Shown: in pieces, positions 44,951 to 56,884 of the stretch
How the letters are laid out: every line of letters starts with the position of its first letter
Numbering within the stretch: the first letter of the stretch is position 1
Origin: Diogma glabrata
Lineage: Eukaryota; Arthropoda; Insecta; Diptera; Cylindrotomidae
NCBI GenBank assembly: GCA_963693315.1
Contig: OY856188.1
Coordinates: forward strand, 4,685,335 to 4,749,334
Direction: 5' to 3'
Length of the DNA: 64,000 nucleotides
Notes under the pieces: model-generated
What the model was told of the DNA's origin: nothing
Database searches by the model: none
What the model saw: the letters and a program-made list of their open reading frames with translations, nothing else
Position numbers and translations under genes: made by a program

Positions 44951-45477
44951 ATACAATGCAATTAATTAATTGAATAGTAAAAACTATTATCACCAGTTGA
45001 AAATAGGTGAATCAAAAACTTTAGAATTTTAAGGTGATTTTTGTTGCAAACTAATAAATTTAGATATAATATTGTGAGTGGAGCACAGTTAATCCACTGT
45101 GGCAAGTCTGCAACTCAGAGACTCTTGTATTTGAAAAAAAGACGTAATGAACTTTTTTGAATGTTGATGGTGTCAGTCAAATTATTCAGACTTGTTTGTT
45201 TTTCTACCACCTGAATTATTTTGAGATTAAAGCAAATTTGAAATTGCACGAAAAATATTATGTAACTTGAGTTAAATATATTTGTAATTGGTACCTTACA
45301 TGACTAGGAAAAACTCTCATTCCGCAAGCATACAATTATGAATACCTACTGGACACATATAGCTATATTTTTCGTTCACATTTTTCATTATTAACATTTC
45401 TATAAGTGCGATTGTTTTTGGAACATGCATTTCGTTTGGAACTAAGTGAGACCATATTTTTTAAATGTTTCAAAAGC
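44951..45477. other. No recognised feature
   Basis: AT-rich sequence between R3 and the second foldback copy. No gene, repeat or RNA signature seen. Confidence 0.5.
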
Positions 45478-46320
45478 TGATGAAAAACGAGATCTACTCA
45501 AAATTTAAACATGACCTTTTTTGATCTTTCTAAAATTTGATATATAAGTATTATGGTGCATAGTTTGAGCATAGGGGGCACCCCAACATGCATGAAAAAT
45601 GTTAATTCTGTCAATCCGATGTAAATTTGAAATTAAATTGCCCAAGAATAGCTGTACCGATGTCATCAAAAATTTTTTTTTGTTTGATAAGTTTGAAAAA
45701 AATTAATTAAGTGTTTTTGTAATTAACTATAAAACTTAAATTCAAAAAAAACTATTTTAAAGATGGCGCTAGGGTTGAAGATCTATTTGAATTTAATTTA
45801 TTTTTTTTTAAACTATTCTATTCTTACTTTGAAATATATCAAATTTACAAATAGGTGTTAATTTGTGTTCTTGAGAAATTTAATTTTAAAGATTTTTAGT
45901 CCGACCTTCCATTATTACATTTTTCCAACGCAGTTCAAGAAAATTTGATTATGTCATTACACTGATAACATTATGTCTAAAGCAAGCTCTAGTCAACAAA
46001 GAGGAAAAACAGTTCTAATTTAAACATAGATAAATTTTTGAGTTTTCGATCGAATTCAGAAATTGGAGCCGATCTAAGTACACAATTTATTTTTTAAAGA
46101 AAATGGAAATGTAGCGTTTTGGTGTAGACCTCCACAATTGTTCATTATTGTTTCCAACAATTTTTATCAACAAAAAATTTTAACCACTGAAGTTCGCAAG
46201 ATAAAACGGTTTAAAAAAAAAATAAATTAAATACCAATTTATCTTCGACCATAGCACCATCTTTAAAAGAGTTTTTTTAATGTTTGGATTTTAAAATTAA
46301 CTACAAAAACAGACTTACGT
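45478..46320. repeat. Second copy of the 42.1-kb foldback family
   Basis: Shares with 42136-42700, in the same orientation, ATATAAGTA.TATGG, GTGCATAGTTTGAGCAT, GGGCACCCCAACAT, AAGATGGCGCTAGGGT, ATATATCAAATTTACAAA and TTTTTATCAACAAAAAATTTTAACCACTGAAGTTCG. The right part carries the inverse AGCACCATCTTTAAA. It lacks the mariner insertion. Confidence 0.7.
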
Positions 46321-46699
46321 AAAAAATATTATTTTCTTTTTTGCATTCCCACCCCTCCTCCATATGGTTGTTAGATACACCACACACACTAATCTTTGCG
46401 TTGGAAATGTATTAAATTTTCTATCTTTGTAATTTTTTTTGTTAGACATTTCTTCATTTCTTTTCAATTGAAAACTTATCACTTTATCACATCACAGTAA
46501 CAGAATTTGGCCGCAGATCGATAAGAATGGTAGTTAAAAGATCAAACGTTTGTAACAAATATTTCTAAACTTAATTCTAAATTATACAAAGACTGGTGGT
46601 GCTGGCTCCCAATTTAAATAATTTCTTTTTATGGTTTCGTTTACAAAAATATAATCTTATTAATTAATTGTTGGTCGTCAAATTTAGCTCCTTTTGACT

Positions 46700-46900
46700 T
46701 GAAATAAATATTTGTGGAAACGGCCGAAAGACGGTCGGCAGACAGTCATACATTTTTTTTGTTGCTTTTTTTAGAATCTGTAAATCCTAAAATGTCGAGA
46801 AATTGCAAAAAAAGTGGGGGTAAGAATTTCAGTTTTGGCTCATGAATGTAATACTTAGGTTTTTTCAAAACCGAAGTAATTTTTTCAAAACCGAAGTAAA
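46700..46900 (-). repeat. P-family repeat, short copy 3
   Basis: GGTCGGCAGACAGTCATAC..., TTTTTTAGAATCTG, AAATGTCGAGAAATTGC and ATGAATGTAATACTTAGG match the end of P copy 1 (15795-15935). The terminal hairpin is altered (GGTTTTTTCAAAACC), followed by a duplicated TTTTTTCAAAACCGAAGTAA. Confidence 0.7.
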
Positions 46901-47559
46901 ACAATAAAGGTCATCTAAAACATATATCACTGTGATTCATTTATTTCTAAGTGTTGTGAGCTATAAAATTATACTTTTAAATAATACTTAACATAGGGTA
47001 CTATATGAAAAAATGATAGTTCAATAGCCAAATTCTTCAACTGTAAAGCGATGAAGAGATTAATTTTTAATTGAAAATAAATGAAGAAATTTTTAACACC
47101 GCCATTTCACAGTTACAGAATTTGGTTTCTGCATACTGTAGATTTTACAATATCGTATGTGTCTTTTATACTGTGGTTTCATAATCGCCGAAAATGTCAA
47201 GTTATTTTTGTTTTGGCGACTGTATTAACAACCCCATCTTTGATAAAATATTTTTCATATTTGATGATTTGATAATTTGATAATAAACTGTACCGAAATT
47301 AAAATTTATTGGACTACAATAACCTTTTTTTTCGTTTTAAAATCAAACTAAGGGACAACACACCATTTTTTGGCCGCTTTCCGCATCTTCGTAACAAAAC
47401 CTATCAAGACACAAAAAATGCTTTGCTCCCACCGTAACAAATTTGCAAACCCCCATCTCTCCTAAATTCGTTATTTATAAAAATTCTCACAAATAATTTG
47501 CCCAGCCTAAAACTATTTGCAATCACTAGAACTTTATCAAAACTTAAAATTTAAAATAT
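46901..47559. other. No recognised feature
   Basis: Short hydrophobic frames only (for example 63 codons at 47081). No family signature. Confidence 0.45.
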
Positions 47560-47945
47560 ATGCTCTATCAATTAACGTTAAATTTTATATATTTTAAAAT
47601 CACAATTTTACACACGTCTCTTCGGGTGTAGAATTGTGATTACAATTTAACAATATTGTTAATACATCAATTTTTCGTGAAACCGAAACATTAACAATTA
47701 ACAAAATTTGTAGTTGGTGAAACAGAAATTTGAACAAATTAAGAACAAATCATAATTTGTTGTAAAATAATCCTCTTCGAAACTGGTGAAACATTTTTTT
47801 TTGATAAATTCTTTGTAAAAATCATACACTAAAGTCATTGTAAATGTAGTTTTGGTGAAATAAAAAATAATGTTAATTGTAAGTACATCAATATATTAGA
47901 TGTAAATTGTGAATGTAAATTGTGATTTTGGTGAAATAGGTCACT
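47560..47945. repeat. MITE-like repeat rich in GGTGAAA / AATTGTGA
   Basis: Several spaced GGTGAAA motifs with TTGTAAATGTAG-type phrases and a terminal TGTGATTTTGGTGAAATAGG that is the inverse of the 37285 end. A small palindrome AATTTTACACACG...CGGGTGTAGAATT lies near 47605-47636. Confidence 0.45.
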
Positions 47946-48664
47946 GTATGTATCACACACCTAAAAACGCCAAAACTCACCAATCTATGATGGTGCGTTA
48001 TACTTTATCATATATAAGTTTCATTCTCAACAGCTTTAGTCAATTTTTGTAAAAAATGATTTTTCTATTCTATTTTCAATTACATGCAACAATAACCACA
48101 TACATAGACATACATTTTTATTTTATATTAAGCAAAATGTTTTACTTCAAGTTGTCTTATGGGATTATAATGCTTGATAAAACAAACTCTATTAAAATGT
48201 GTTAAAAGCTTTTGTCTTTCCACCTAAGTACGTGATTTAGAGCTGTTGTGTTTGTTTATGTTTGTCATATCACGTTCATAAAATCTTTTATGCAAATATA
48301 ACTGATGATTTGATAAGACAGATGAGATGTAAGAAAATTTTCAAACTCTTTTTTAAAAAGAAAATTATGAAATAACTTAGACAAAAATTTTCGATCTCAT
48401 TTAACTCTCGTTACTTGTTCTTAGTAATTTTCCAGGAAATATTAAGAAAAAAAATTTAGAAATTCAAAATTCAGAGTTCGGAAAACTAATTAAGATAAAT
48501 CTAAAAATATTCGAAGGAGATGAAAAGATAATCTATTAATCCTAAAAAACTTAAAGGATAATAACCAAAATTAAGATATAAGAAAGATTTATTTGATGGT
48601 AAAAACTTTGAAGTGAATTCATGATTTAACAAAAATTAGAACTTAAATTAGTAATTTGTTATGA
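47946..48664. other. No recognised feature
   Basis: AT-rich sequence downstream (3') of R2. Nothing recognisable. Confidence 0.45.
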
Positions 48665-48812
48665 TAGTTTTTTTTTTATTAATTAGTTAGACATGTTTAG
48701 CACACTAAATATGAAATATTCATTATTCAGACTCTTTGAATATCCGAAGATACCATGTCAACTATAAAGGAAGAAGATGAGGAAAATGGACGGAATGGGG
48801 ATATAGGGATAA

Positions 48813-49714
48813 CTATACTAACTGTTTTAAATGACGATGGACATTTTTTTTAAATGGTTGAGGGGAAAATTCATCGGGAAATACAGAGGAGGGCATTGAG
48901 TTCCACAATTTGGCCACTCTATTAAAATAGTCGTTCTGGAAGGATACAGTTCTACACCGAGGTATTTGTACAACAAATGGATGGGATAACTCGGCAGCTT
49001 GTTTGTCGATTAAACTGCGCACCCGATGTAAGGATATTTTGAATTTCCTTAGAAGAGAATTCGCTAAAGCTATATTTATAGTAGATTGACAATTTAGCCT
49101 CATTTCTTCTGCGCCGGGGTGAATCAAGCTGGTCCCTTAGTTCCGTATTACCAATCAACCGTATTGGTTTTCTCTGTACAGAGTCTAGACATTTTATTGT
49201 TGACTGACAAGCACCTCCCCAAACATGACAGCAGTCCATCATACTTGGACGAATAAAGGACTTGAAGATTAGCAAAATTTGATCAGGATTGAAATACTTT
49301 TTATATCGACTCAAGAATCCTAATTTTTGCATTGCAGATTTAGCGAGGTTGAACACATGTTTATTCCATTTCATGTTATTTTGAATATCCACTCCAAGAA
49401 GAACTGATCCAACCTCACGCAATTCCTCATGGTTTATCTTAATAGGAAAATTTTATGTCGCTCTATTCGTGAAAGACGGCATAGTTTGGTTTTGGTTGGA
49501 TTAAATGAAACAAGATTACGATCACCCCATTCCATTATACGATCCAGGTCTTTGTTGATAGAATCAATTAGCAGCTCTCTATCAGTGGTGACTGCAGTAT
49601 GAGATCGAAATTTAGGAGATGCATGTGATGCATGCAATGTGCTGTTATCACCAAAACCATAGATTAGGTGCACTGTCGAGATAAGTAAATCATTAATGTA
49701 TAGAAGAAACAAGG
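48813..49714 (-). pseudogene. R2 ORF2 RT end and C-terminal domain
   Basis: The frame 49712-49434 reads MFLLYINDLL, then FGDNSTLHAS: the catalytic FADDS has become FGDNS, losing the second Asp. The next frame (49422-48952) gives VLLGVDIQNNMKWNKHVFNL, RPSMMDCCHVWGGAC and CLDSVQRKPIRLIGN. A further frame (49127-48813) ends SFQNDYFNRVAKLWNSMPSS and VFPDEFSPQPFKKNVHRHL. Frameshifts near 49425 and 49050 and the lost catalytic residue show it is inactive. Confidence 0.85.
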
Positions 49715-51490
49715 TGTAATGAAGCTCTCTTCAATGATTACCAATGAAGTGGCATAGCAGGCCGCGTACCTAGCGAGATTTATTTAGAGCCCCACTCTTG
49801 CTGCAGTCTGTGGGGAAGATAGAAATCCTGCTGCTCCAGCACAAATAAACAATCGTACGCGTGTCTCTAAATAAGAACTGAGTAAGTGGAAAAAAACAAA
49901 CAAGGGAAAAAAGGTAGACTCTGGCGACCCCATAGCTGAACAAACCGCGATCACCGCGTCCAACCCCATATTTCGACACTCAATCACCCGCTCTCGCACC
50001 TCATCCACTCACTCACATACACACACACACACACACACACCCACACGCACACACACACATGCACACGTGCACACATACACCCAAATTTACTTCAAGGTAG
50101 GCTTCATCCATAATGCCATATTACAAAATAAATGGGTTTTACATTTCCAACCTTGGATTGCGTTTGCAGATCTTGTTGTCGATTTAGTGGGAAAAAAAGA
50201 AACAAATATATACCATACAAACCACTTGAAGAAGCCAAGCTACCATATTGCATCCAACAGATTAGCTTGTTATACATACTTGCACATACATATCTACATC
50301 CACACACATACATACACAAACGAAAAAATTCTGAATTGAATCACCCCATAGTGTAGATCACTCCCCGTCCAAATTCTATCCCATTAGCTGCTCATTCCAC
50401 TCCTTTTAATTCCTGAGTGGTAATTGTATACCAGACCAAAGCGTTCCAAATTCAACCAAAGTATTCAAATGAACGGTGATTGGTCAACCCCTCGTCGTAG
50501 CAAAAATAAAACAGTGGTCGCCTCCAATGATGGTTGGAAATTTTTGAGTCCGGTTATTTGTTATCTTCAGCTTGACAATATCCCCCCCTCAAAAATTTAG
50601 TTTCATACAGCTGATGACTAATCTATAAGTCATCTTGCGAATATAACCTTGTCAACGGTTAATGTATTTCACTGGTTGAATTTATATTTTTGGGCATATG
50701 CCGTAATCACACAATTAACACACATGAACAAATGAAATTTTTCTTTCTTTTGACCTATCTTTTTATTTTTATCATGCAAATTACGGTAAAACAATTTTCT
50801 TTTTTTTTTATTTAGATTAATATTACACAAAAGGAATCAACTATAACTATCAATTTCATTTCTTTTTATATTTTGATATAATGCCGTAATTTTTTTTTTT
50901 TAATTAAATTCGAGCTAACATTCACAATAAATAAATATTTAAAAAAAAATTCTTGACAATTATCACAGAACCGACAAAAAAAAATTTTTTCAAAAGAAAC
51001 GCTTGAACAATTGTTCTATTTAATTATACTAAGCAAAATTGCATTTATAAAAATAGTGAATTTGTACAAATATTACAATCATTTTTCGTTCACTCATCTA
51101 ACAAAATAATTGCCAATTCATGCAGGTTGACGTGTCAATCGTCCAAAACAAAAAAATCCAATCAAAAATTTTGCAATTGACTAAGAGAAGGTAGCCCTCT
51201 ACCGGATTCTATTTATAGTATATTAATGGCCGTTTATAAACAATAACAAAACGTTATGTTTGTTTCTTGGGAACTTTCTTTCGTTAAATATTGTACCCAC
51301 TAAGGAGTTTACACGACTGGCTCGCATCAAACTGAAAAAAATTCATGTAAAAGATGACTACGAACGAAATGTAAGGAATTGAGTTTAAAAGGGTAAAAAT
51401 AACTTCAAAAATTCTGATTAATATAAATTCAATGCGTGTGAGAAAGTAGTGCGACTCCAAATTACCGAGATTGGACACAGTTTCGTTACA
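49715..51490 (-). mobile_element. LTR-X family copy v (1,776 bp) inserted in R2
   Basis: Begins TGTAATGAAGCTCTC and ends TTTCGTTACA, flanked by the 4-bp duplication AAGG (49711-49714, 51491-51494). Deleting it with one AAGG restores the R2 frame (..SALSQT joined to LFLLYIND..). The ends form short inverted repeats (TGTAATGAAGCT / TGTAACGAAACT). On the minus strand: TATA 51217-51210, start-like CTCTTAGTC, ATG at 50349 followed by GGGTGATT (donor-like site mutated), a (CA)n tract (50018-50080), the GTCGCCAGAGTC block (about 49930-49915) and AATAAATCTCG near 49780. No ORF of note. It could be a long solo LTR or a non-autonomous retroelement. Confidence 0.8.
50018..50080. repeat. (CA)n microsatellite in LTR-X copy v
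   Basis: CACACACACA runs separated by short interruptions. GT/CA tracts occupy the equivalent place in the other LTR-X copies. Confidence 0.85.
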
Positions 51491-51494
51491 AAGG

Positions 51495-52720
51495 TTTGTG
51501 AGAGTGCAGAACCTTGGGGACCCCTAGCATTGGTTGTGAAAATATTGGATGTGATACCATCTCAATTAACATGAAATTGGCGACCTGTAAGAAACCTATG
51601 AATCCATGAGACAGTAGGATGGTCTATGCCATAAGATTTTAATTTAGCTATGAAATTTTTGTGCCACACTTTGTCAAATGCTTTAGAAATTTCAAATGAA
51701 ATACTGAATGTTTCACCATGGTTTTCCAGCGATTTGTTCCAGAGATGGGATACGTAGGCTAACAGATCACCTTTTGCATGACTTCTACAAAAACCACACT
51801 GCCTATCATCAACATTTGCGACATTTCCAAATAATCTATTAGATTGTAATTAACATATTTTTCAAATATTTTAGCCAAAACCGACAGAATTGCAATCGGT
51901 CTATAATTATTAGGATCTATCTTACTGCCTTTCTTTGATATGGGTTGAACGCTGGCCAGCTTCCAAGAATCGGGAAATATTCCGGTTTTATAGGATAAAT
52001 AGAAAATTTTTGTTAAAATTAGAGCCAGTTGCCTGGCAAAGTTTTTAAGAATGAGGGGTGGAATACTGTCGGGGCCAGCAGATTTGTTGATATTGATAGA
52101 AAGAAGCACTTTCCCTACAATATTGCAACGAAAAATAATTGGTTTCATTTTCGTTACAACTCGGGAAATGAATGTGGGAGAATGGGAAGGTTCAACTATG
52201 TTTAAGTTTTCTGCATTAATACGACCCAAAAGATCCGCCTTCTCTTTCGAGTTGCTCACGGGAATGTCATTCAGAACTAAAATTGGGATAGAGGATCGAG
52301 TAAAATTGGTCTGGAATGATTTAACTGTCTGAAAGAAACTACGTGTCGTGAGCCAGATGGGTGCTCGGTGAATTTCTTTGCTTTCTTCTGGATAAACACG
52401 TCTTTGTCCAAGTCTATTTTGAATTTATTAATATTTCTGGCTTTCTTATAGGCGCTATGGGTTTCAGGTTTTTTATTTGAGTTATACGTCTTAAATGCTT
52501 TGCGTTTATTTCTCACTGAGCTCCTCAAAATCCCACGTGAACCAATGCTCAGTTTTAGGAGTGATTAATCGATTTGGAATAAACCGCCGCATTCCGTCTT
52601 TTATGATTTCAGAAATTCTTATTGCCGATGGGCTAGGATCTTGATCAACAAAACAAATAGTTTTCCAAGGTGTTTCATCATAAAAGTTTCTCAGCCCCTC
52701 CTAGTCAGCGCGTTTATAAT
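51495..52720 (-). pseudogene. R2 ORF2 linker and RT N-terminal half
   Basis: The linker frame (52528-52277) is Lys/Asn-rich (KAFKTYNSNKKPETHSAYKKA). The RT frame (52259-51759) contains NKSAGPDSIPPLILKNFARQ, GIFPDSWKLASVQPISKKGS, DPNNYRPIAILSVLAKIFEK and NYNLIDYLE. After a shift it continues QCGFCRSHAKGDLLAYV, ISKAFDKVWHKNF with the first catalytic Asp altered or shifted, and NARGPQGSALSQT, which meets the LTR-X insertion. Frameshifts are present but the order is intact. Confidence 0.85.
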
Positions 52721-52721
52721 T

Positions 52722-53230
52722 TCAAACGTGACGAGAATTTGCTTTAATTTGTTTCGGTGATGTAAATTGCACTATTGCTGATATTAGTAAATGGTCCGAT
52801 GTTCCAAGGGGTTGTTCAACTTTTGTCTTCGTAGTATCTGGTTCGTTTGTCAAAAACAGATCCAGCAAATTATTGTTATGATATGAAATATCTGCGATTC
52901 TAGTGGAAAACTCTATCATTTGCGTCAAACCGTGATAATCTGCGAGCATCAGGTCGGCTTGTCTTCCTACGTCGTCAGTGCACGATGATATTTAAGCCAT
53001 TCTTTATTATGAATATTTAAGTCTCCAAAAATGGCCAGTCTTGCTTTGGGGTCCGTGGTAATCTTGTCTACGTTAGCCGATATTTGATCGAAAAATGGAG
53101 ATCCGGGGGGAGGGGAATATGGGGATCTGTATAATCCTATTATAAACATAGTTTCATCAACACTTGAGATCTTCATTGCTAAAAAATTATGGTGCTTAGA
53201 GTTCAATTTGTAGGCCTTAATTCTAATCTA
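52722..53230 (-). pseudogene. R2 ORF2 endonuclease C-terminal half
   Basis: Frame 53206-52967: KISSVDETMFIIGLYRSPYS then RLAIFGDLNIHNKEWL, the GDxN motif that binds the metal and phosphate. Frame 52949-52722: NNNLLDLFLTNEPD and PLGTSDHLLISAIVQF, the SDH motif with the catalytic His. A shift separates the frames near 52960. Confidence 0.85.
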
Positions 53231-53339
53231 TGAAACTCAGGGGCGTACACGGAAAATGTTTTAGGGAGGGTTCAAAGAAGGTTTTTTTAGAGCAAAGCAT
53301 TTCATTTGTCCGATTTGTACAAAGAAACCCCTCTGAATT

Positions 53340-54720
53340 ATGTAACTATGATAATGATTGGTCTCAACATTCGAGAACTGCTGGTAACGAAATTTATAAA
53401 AAACAACGACATCAGCAACAGTGCGACAATGTTGTATAGGGAAGCAAAATTTGATGTTAAAGTTCGATCACCCATAATTCGCAAAGCACAAACAGAGTCC
53501 AAAAGAGCTAAGATGGGGACAGATGTAGTGCTCCAGACTTGACAATAATACTCCATACAGAAACGAATATACTTAGGACTTATAAATTTGGAGTAATTGA
53601 TGCGGAGTGAAATGGTTTTTACATCAAATAAGGAGGCCGAGTTTTTTTGACACGTTTTATGCCATCGCCATTATATGATCGTTCCATAGTTGGAAATTGT
53701 GACTCCCGATAAACGAAAGCTTTAACATTCGTCTGATTGTTCATCATATATTATTCTAATTGAAATATCGTTGGGGAACTCAATGTTTGATCTGGAAACT
53801 CTATCAATAGCTGTGTTTTAGTCGAATTAAAATAAACAAATTTTTGCCACCCCAATCGGTGATTTTTTTCTAGGTCTTCGTTTACATCTATCTCCCATTT
53901 ATTCGTTCGTGCATTTAACATTTTAAAAATATGGGGAGGAATGACATGTGCAGTGTACGATAGTCGATAATCATATGCAAAATTATTTTTTGGATTACTT
54001 GGTGATTTTCAACATTGCGTTTATATAAATTAAAAATAGACTTGGGAATAAAACTGAGCGTTGGGGTACACTAGCGTTAATTAATTTCGGCTCAAAGAAA
54101 AAGTCATCGATGGATACCAAACTGCATCAGTCAGTGAGAAAATTGTGAATCTTACAACTACGGGTTGAAATACGTTCGTAACGAGCTTGTTGACCAGGTT
54201 GGTACACCAGATTCGATCAAATGCTTCTAAGATGTCTAATGCGATAACATAAGTTTTTCAATCTTTTCAAGTGTTCTGTTACAACAATGTGTGCCATAGT
54301 TCAATAGATCAGTTGTTGATCCTTTGTCGCGAAAACCGTATGGGCTGTCAGATATTAAATGGGTGCCTTCCAAAAATTTGGATATCTGTGTATTAATATA
54401 ATGTTCGCTTATTTTAGATATGACTATGAGTAAGGTTATTGATCTATAACGTGGAATATCACATATTGCAAAATGTTCATTTTTTAGGAATGGGCTAGAC
54501 GTTGGCTAACTTCTAGCATGAATGAAAAAAATACTAGATTTATAGGATTTGTAGAAAATTTGGGTAAAAGGAGGTGCAAGTGATGATCTTTTATTTCCAC
54601 CCCTGAAGACTGGATTTGGGGAGTTTCTTTAGGAGTTTCCAAAACGGGCGAGATTAAAGCAAATCGTTCCGCGAGCAACGGTTCCTTGCTGCGTCAGTGA
54701 CGATTAAATCACCGCAATAA
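53340..54720 (-). pseudogene. Old non-LTR RT relic inside the composite insert
   Basis: Minus-strand frames with stops. From 5': TKETPQIQSSG (54640), SDSPYGFRDKGSTTDLLNYG (about 54355-54296), ALDILEAFDRIW (54240-54205), NASVPQRSVLFPSLFLIYIN (54090-54030) and MEYYCQVWS with LDSVCALRIMGDRTLTSN (53556-53440). This is the order of RT motifs 1-5 and the C-terminal domain, more diverged than R2-R4, so an older insertion. Confidence 0.7.
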
Positions 54721-54954
54721 CAAGTGGGATAGAAGATTTTAGAAAATGAATGGCACAGTTAAAACTTTTGTCAGAAATGAACATGGTAGAAATTTTTCCG
54801 CTTTCACTCTGTTTTTTCTGTTTTTGATATCTGGTTCAATATCTTATTGGCCTTTAGATATAGGGAACGATTTAAGGGGTTTTTGTTATAGATCCAAGTG
54901 TTACATAATCTACGTTTGCTTCTAAGGGCCAATTTGGCTGTTTTGGAAAACAAA

Positions 54955-55139
54955 TATTTTTGTTGGGATTTCAGGGAACGAATTTATTGAAAACATTCTA
55001 TTCAAACAAATTTTATACTATTTTATTATTATTTTATTATTTTATTTTAATATTTTTTGGCCTAACGGCCCAACCTACCAGAGTTTCTAACAATCCTGGC
55101 CAAAGTGCTTTATTTTTTTTTCGACAAATGATCTTTCGT
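54955..55139 (+). other. Unrecognised short frame region
   Basis: A 60-codon T-rich frame at 54960-55142 with no family signature. Confidence 0.3.
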
Positions 55140-55835
55140 TAGTACAATTTAAAGTATCAGAACTTTTTAGTGGATTAGATCATAACTTGGTTTTAACATA
55201 TTTAAATTTATAAGTTCCTAAACATATTAAATTTGATCCAAGTCTTATTTGGGATTATAAAACTGCAGATTAGCAGGGGTCAAATAATTCAAACATTTCT
55301 GCATATACTTTTCAGAAATAATACACGTGGAAATGGGCAAGTTTATTCCAATAGATCGTTCCGAAAACTGATATATGGGTTTCGAGTAAATGTAAAAATG
55401 TAATAAAATTTTAAAAATATGCTTTTCGAAAGTATAACTAAATCAATCGTAATGAATACCTTAGATTATAACATATAGAAAGAAATGTATGTAGAAAGCT
55501 AATAGATGCAAAGAAATATCTATTTATTACGAAAAAAGCTACTAAATTTGCTGAGCAATCCAGGATGGTTCACGCAATTTTTATAAAGCCATTAGTAGAA
55601 CCTAATTTTTAACCTAGGCCAATTCCTGTTGTTTCTAACAAAATGGACCGGATCATTTTCGTAAAAATATAATCCGGAAAATAATAAGACATCTGGGTCA
55701 GATAGTATTCCTTCAATTATTCTTAAAACATTTGCTAAGTCATTAGCATTAAATGTACTATTTGTCATATAAGAACTGAATTTTTTGGCGAATGGCTCGC
55801 TTACAGCAATTCCAAAAAAGGTGCTAAAGCGGATC
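55140..55835 (+). pseudogene. Plus-strand retrotransposon linker/RT fragment
   Basis: Frames with stops read SGLDHNLVLTYLNL (SDH-like region), SLIWDYKTAD (a conserved linker phrase W-D-Y-K-T-A-D-W), KKYLFITKKATKFAEQSR, then NKTSGSDSIPSIILKTFAKS (RT motif 0) and AIPKK before ending against the CAGGG terminus. Same clade as R2 but the opposite strand. Confidence 0.65.
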
Positions 55836-55877
55836 CATCATTTCCGGACAACCCCCTCCCCCCTGTGTGCGTCCCTG

Positions 55878-56214
55878 TCTGTACATGAAAGTGAATTTCG
55901 AAAAAATACACAGACACCATGCTTGTTATAAAAGGAATGTTCCAACTGGTAACTAGGCATCCGTTATTTATCGAGATCCAATTTCGATGCTTTGCTACTG
56001 ACATTTGTTTCGGTAAAAAACAATATGTCAGGTTGATTTTTTTCGATGTAGTGATGAGCCTCGTTAAGATCCAAATTGAGACCTCTTATGCTGGTGAAAT
56101 CAATGCTAGGCTGTTGGTTCACTCTGCTGTCATTTTGTTGAGGCTTACCCTTTAACATTGCAGGTATAGATACTGAAATTCGGCCAGGCCTAAATTTCAA
56201 CACTACACAGTAAA
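55878..56214 (-). pseudogene. R2 ORF2 endonuclease N-terminal part
   Basis: Reads SIDFTSIRGLNLDLNEAHHY, IEKNQPDILFFTETNVSS (with the endonuclease Glu in TET), a stop after KLDLDK, then in another frame VSVYFFEIHFHVQ. Joining across the 53238-55877 block continues into the KLNSKHHNFLAMKISS part at 53206. Confidence 0.8.
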
Positions 56215-56884
56215 AAATGGGTATCTCTGTCACAAAAACTCGATAGCAGGTTTCATGCAACAGTTGCACGATGACGGAAAAACAAAATAATGGGAACACA
56301 AAAGACACTAACAAAACTCGAAATTCTTACTAATAACTAAAACGAAATTTTGCATTTTTTGTTACCAGGCAATACAAAATAAATTTATGGTTTAAAACAT
56401 TAAATTTATTACATCAAAGCAATAAAGGGTAAAATTTTACCTGTCTACCACCTACAGTACATATAAAATACCAAATAATTTTTTAATAAAGAACAACCTG
56501 TCCAATTATATAATTGTACGCCTCCTATCTTCACTTCACATTTATTTTCAATAACACTAACAAACTCAGTGTATTTGATATTATTTTAACTTTACTCTGT
56601 CTTTATAAAGACATACATGCAAAAATAGAATAAAACAAAATACAACTTATTTTTTTATTTTCAATAATTTTATTTTTTTCTTTAAAATTTAGTAGACAGC
56701 CTTCTTTTTTTGACTCTGGTATATGAATGGTTTGAAATGATTTGTTAGAGGAACAATTTATATTAAATATAGACTGGTCTGGTACATCATGCGCTGAGGT
56801 ATCTCAACTTCGGCCAGCATTAAGGGCTTAATATATGCAATAAAAAATATAATATAATCATAAAAAAATTACAAAAGAAAACAA

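Larger units (their letters stand above)
53238..55877. mobile_element. Composite insert with CAGGG ends within R2
   Basis: Left end CAGGGGCGTACACGGAAAAT and right end, read inversely, CAGGGACGCACACAGG (12 of the first 15 positions agree). The flanking R2 endonuclease pieces are colinear, so this block was inserted. The CAGGGGCGTA-type end is common among hAT-like non-autonomous elements. No 8-bp duplication is visible, which weakens the call. Inside lie fragments of other retrotransposons in both orientations. Confidence 0.45.
48665..56214 (-). mobile_element. R2: non-LTR retrotransposon, interrupted twice
   Basis: Minus-strand CR1/Jockey-like element. Reading from its 5' side: endonuclease start (56214-55878), a block of other DNA (53238-55877), endonuclease end (53230-52722), linker and RT (52528-51495), LTR-X copy v (49715-51490), RT end and C-terminal domain (49714-48813), then a 3' UTR with AGACATGTTTAGC and a poly(A) tail (poly-T at 48668-48677). 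ORF2 order is complete across the pieces. It belongs to the same family as R3, R4 and R5 by motif order and 3' UTR. Confidence 0.8.

Noticed and set aside
53238..55877. Calling the CAGGG-ended block a confirmed hAT transposon
   Set aside because: No 8-bp target duplication and no transposase inside; left as a tentative composite.
55801..56314. Plus-strand frame at 55919-56155 as a gene
   Set aside because: It is antisense to the R2 endonuclease on the minus strand.
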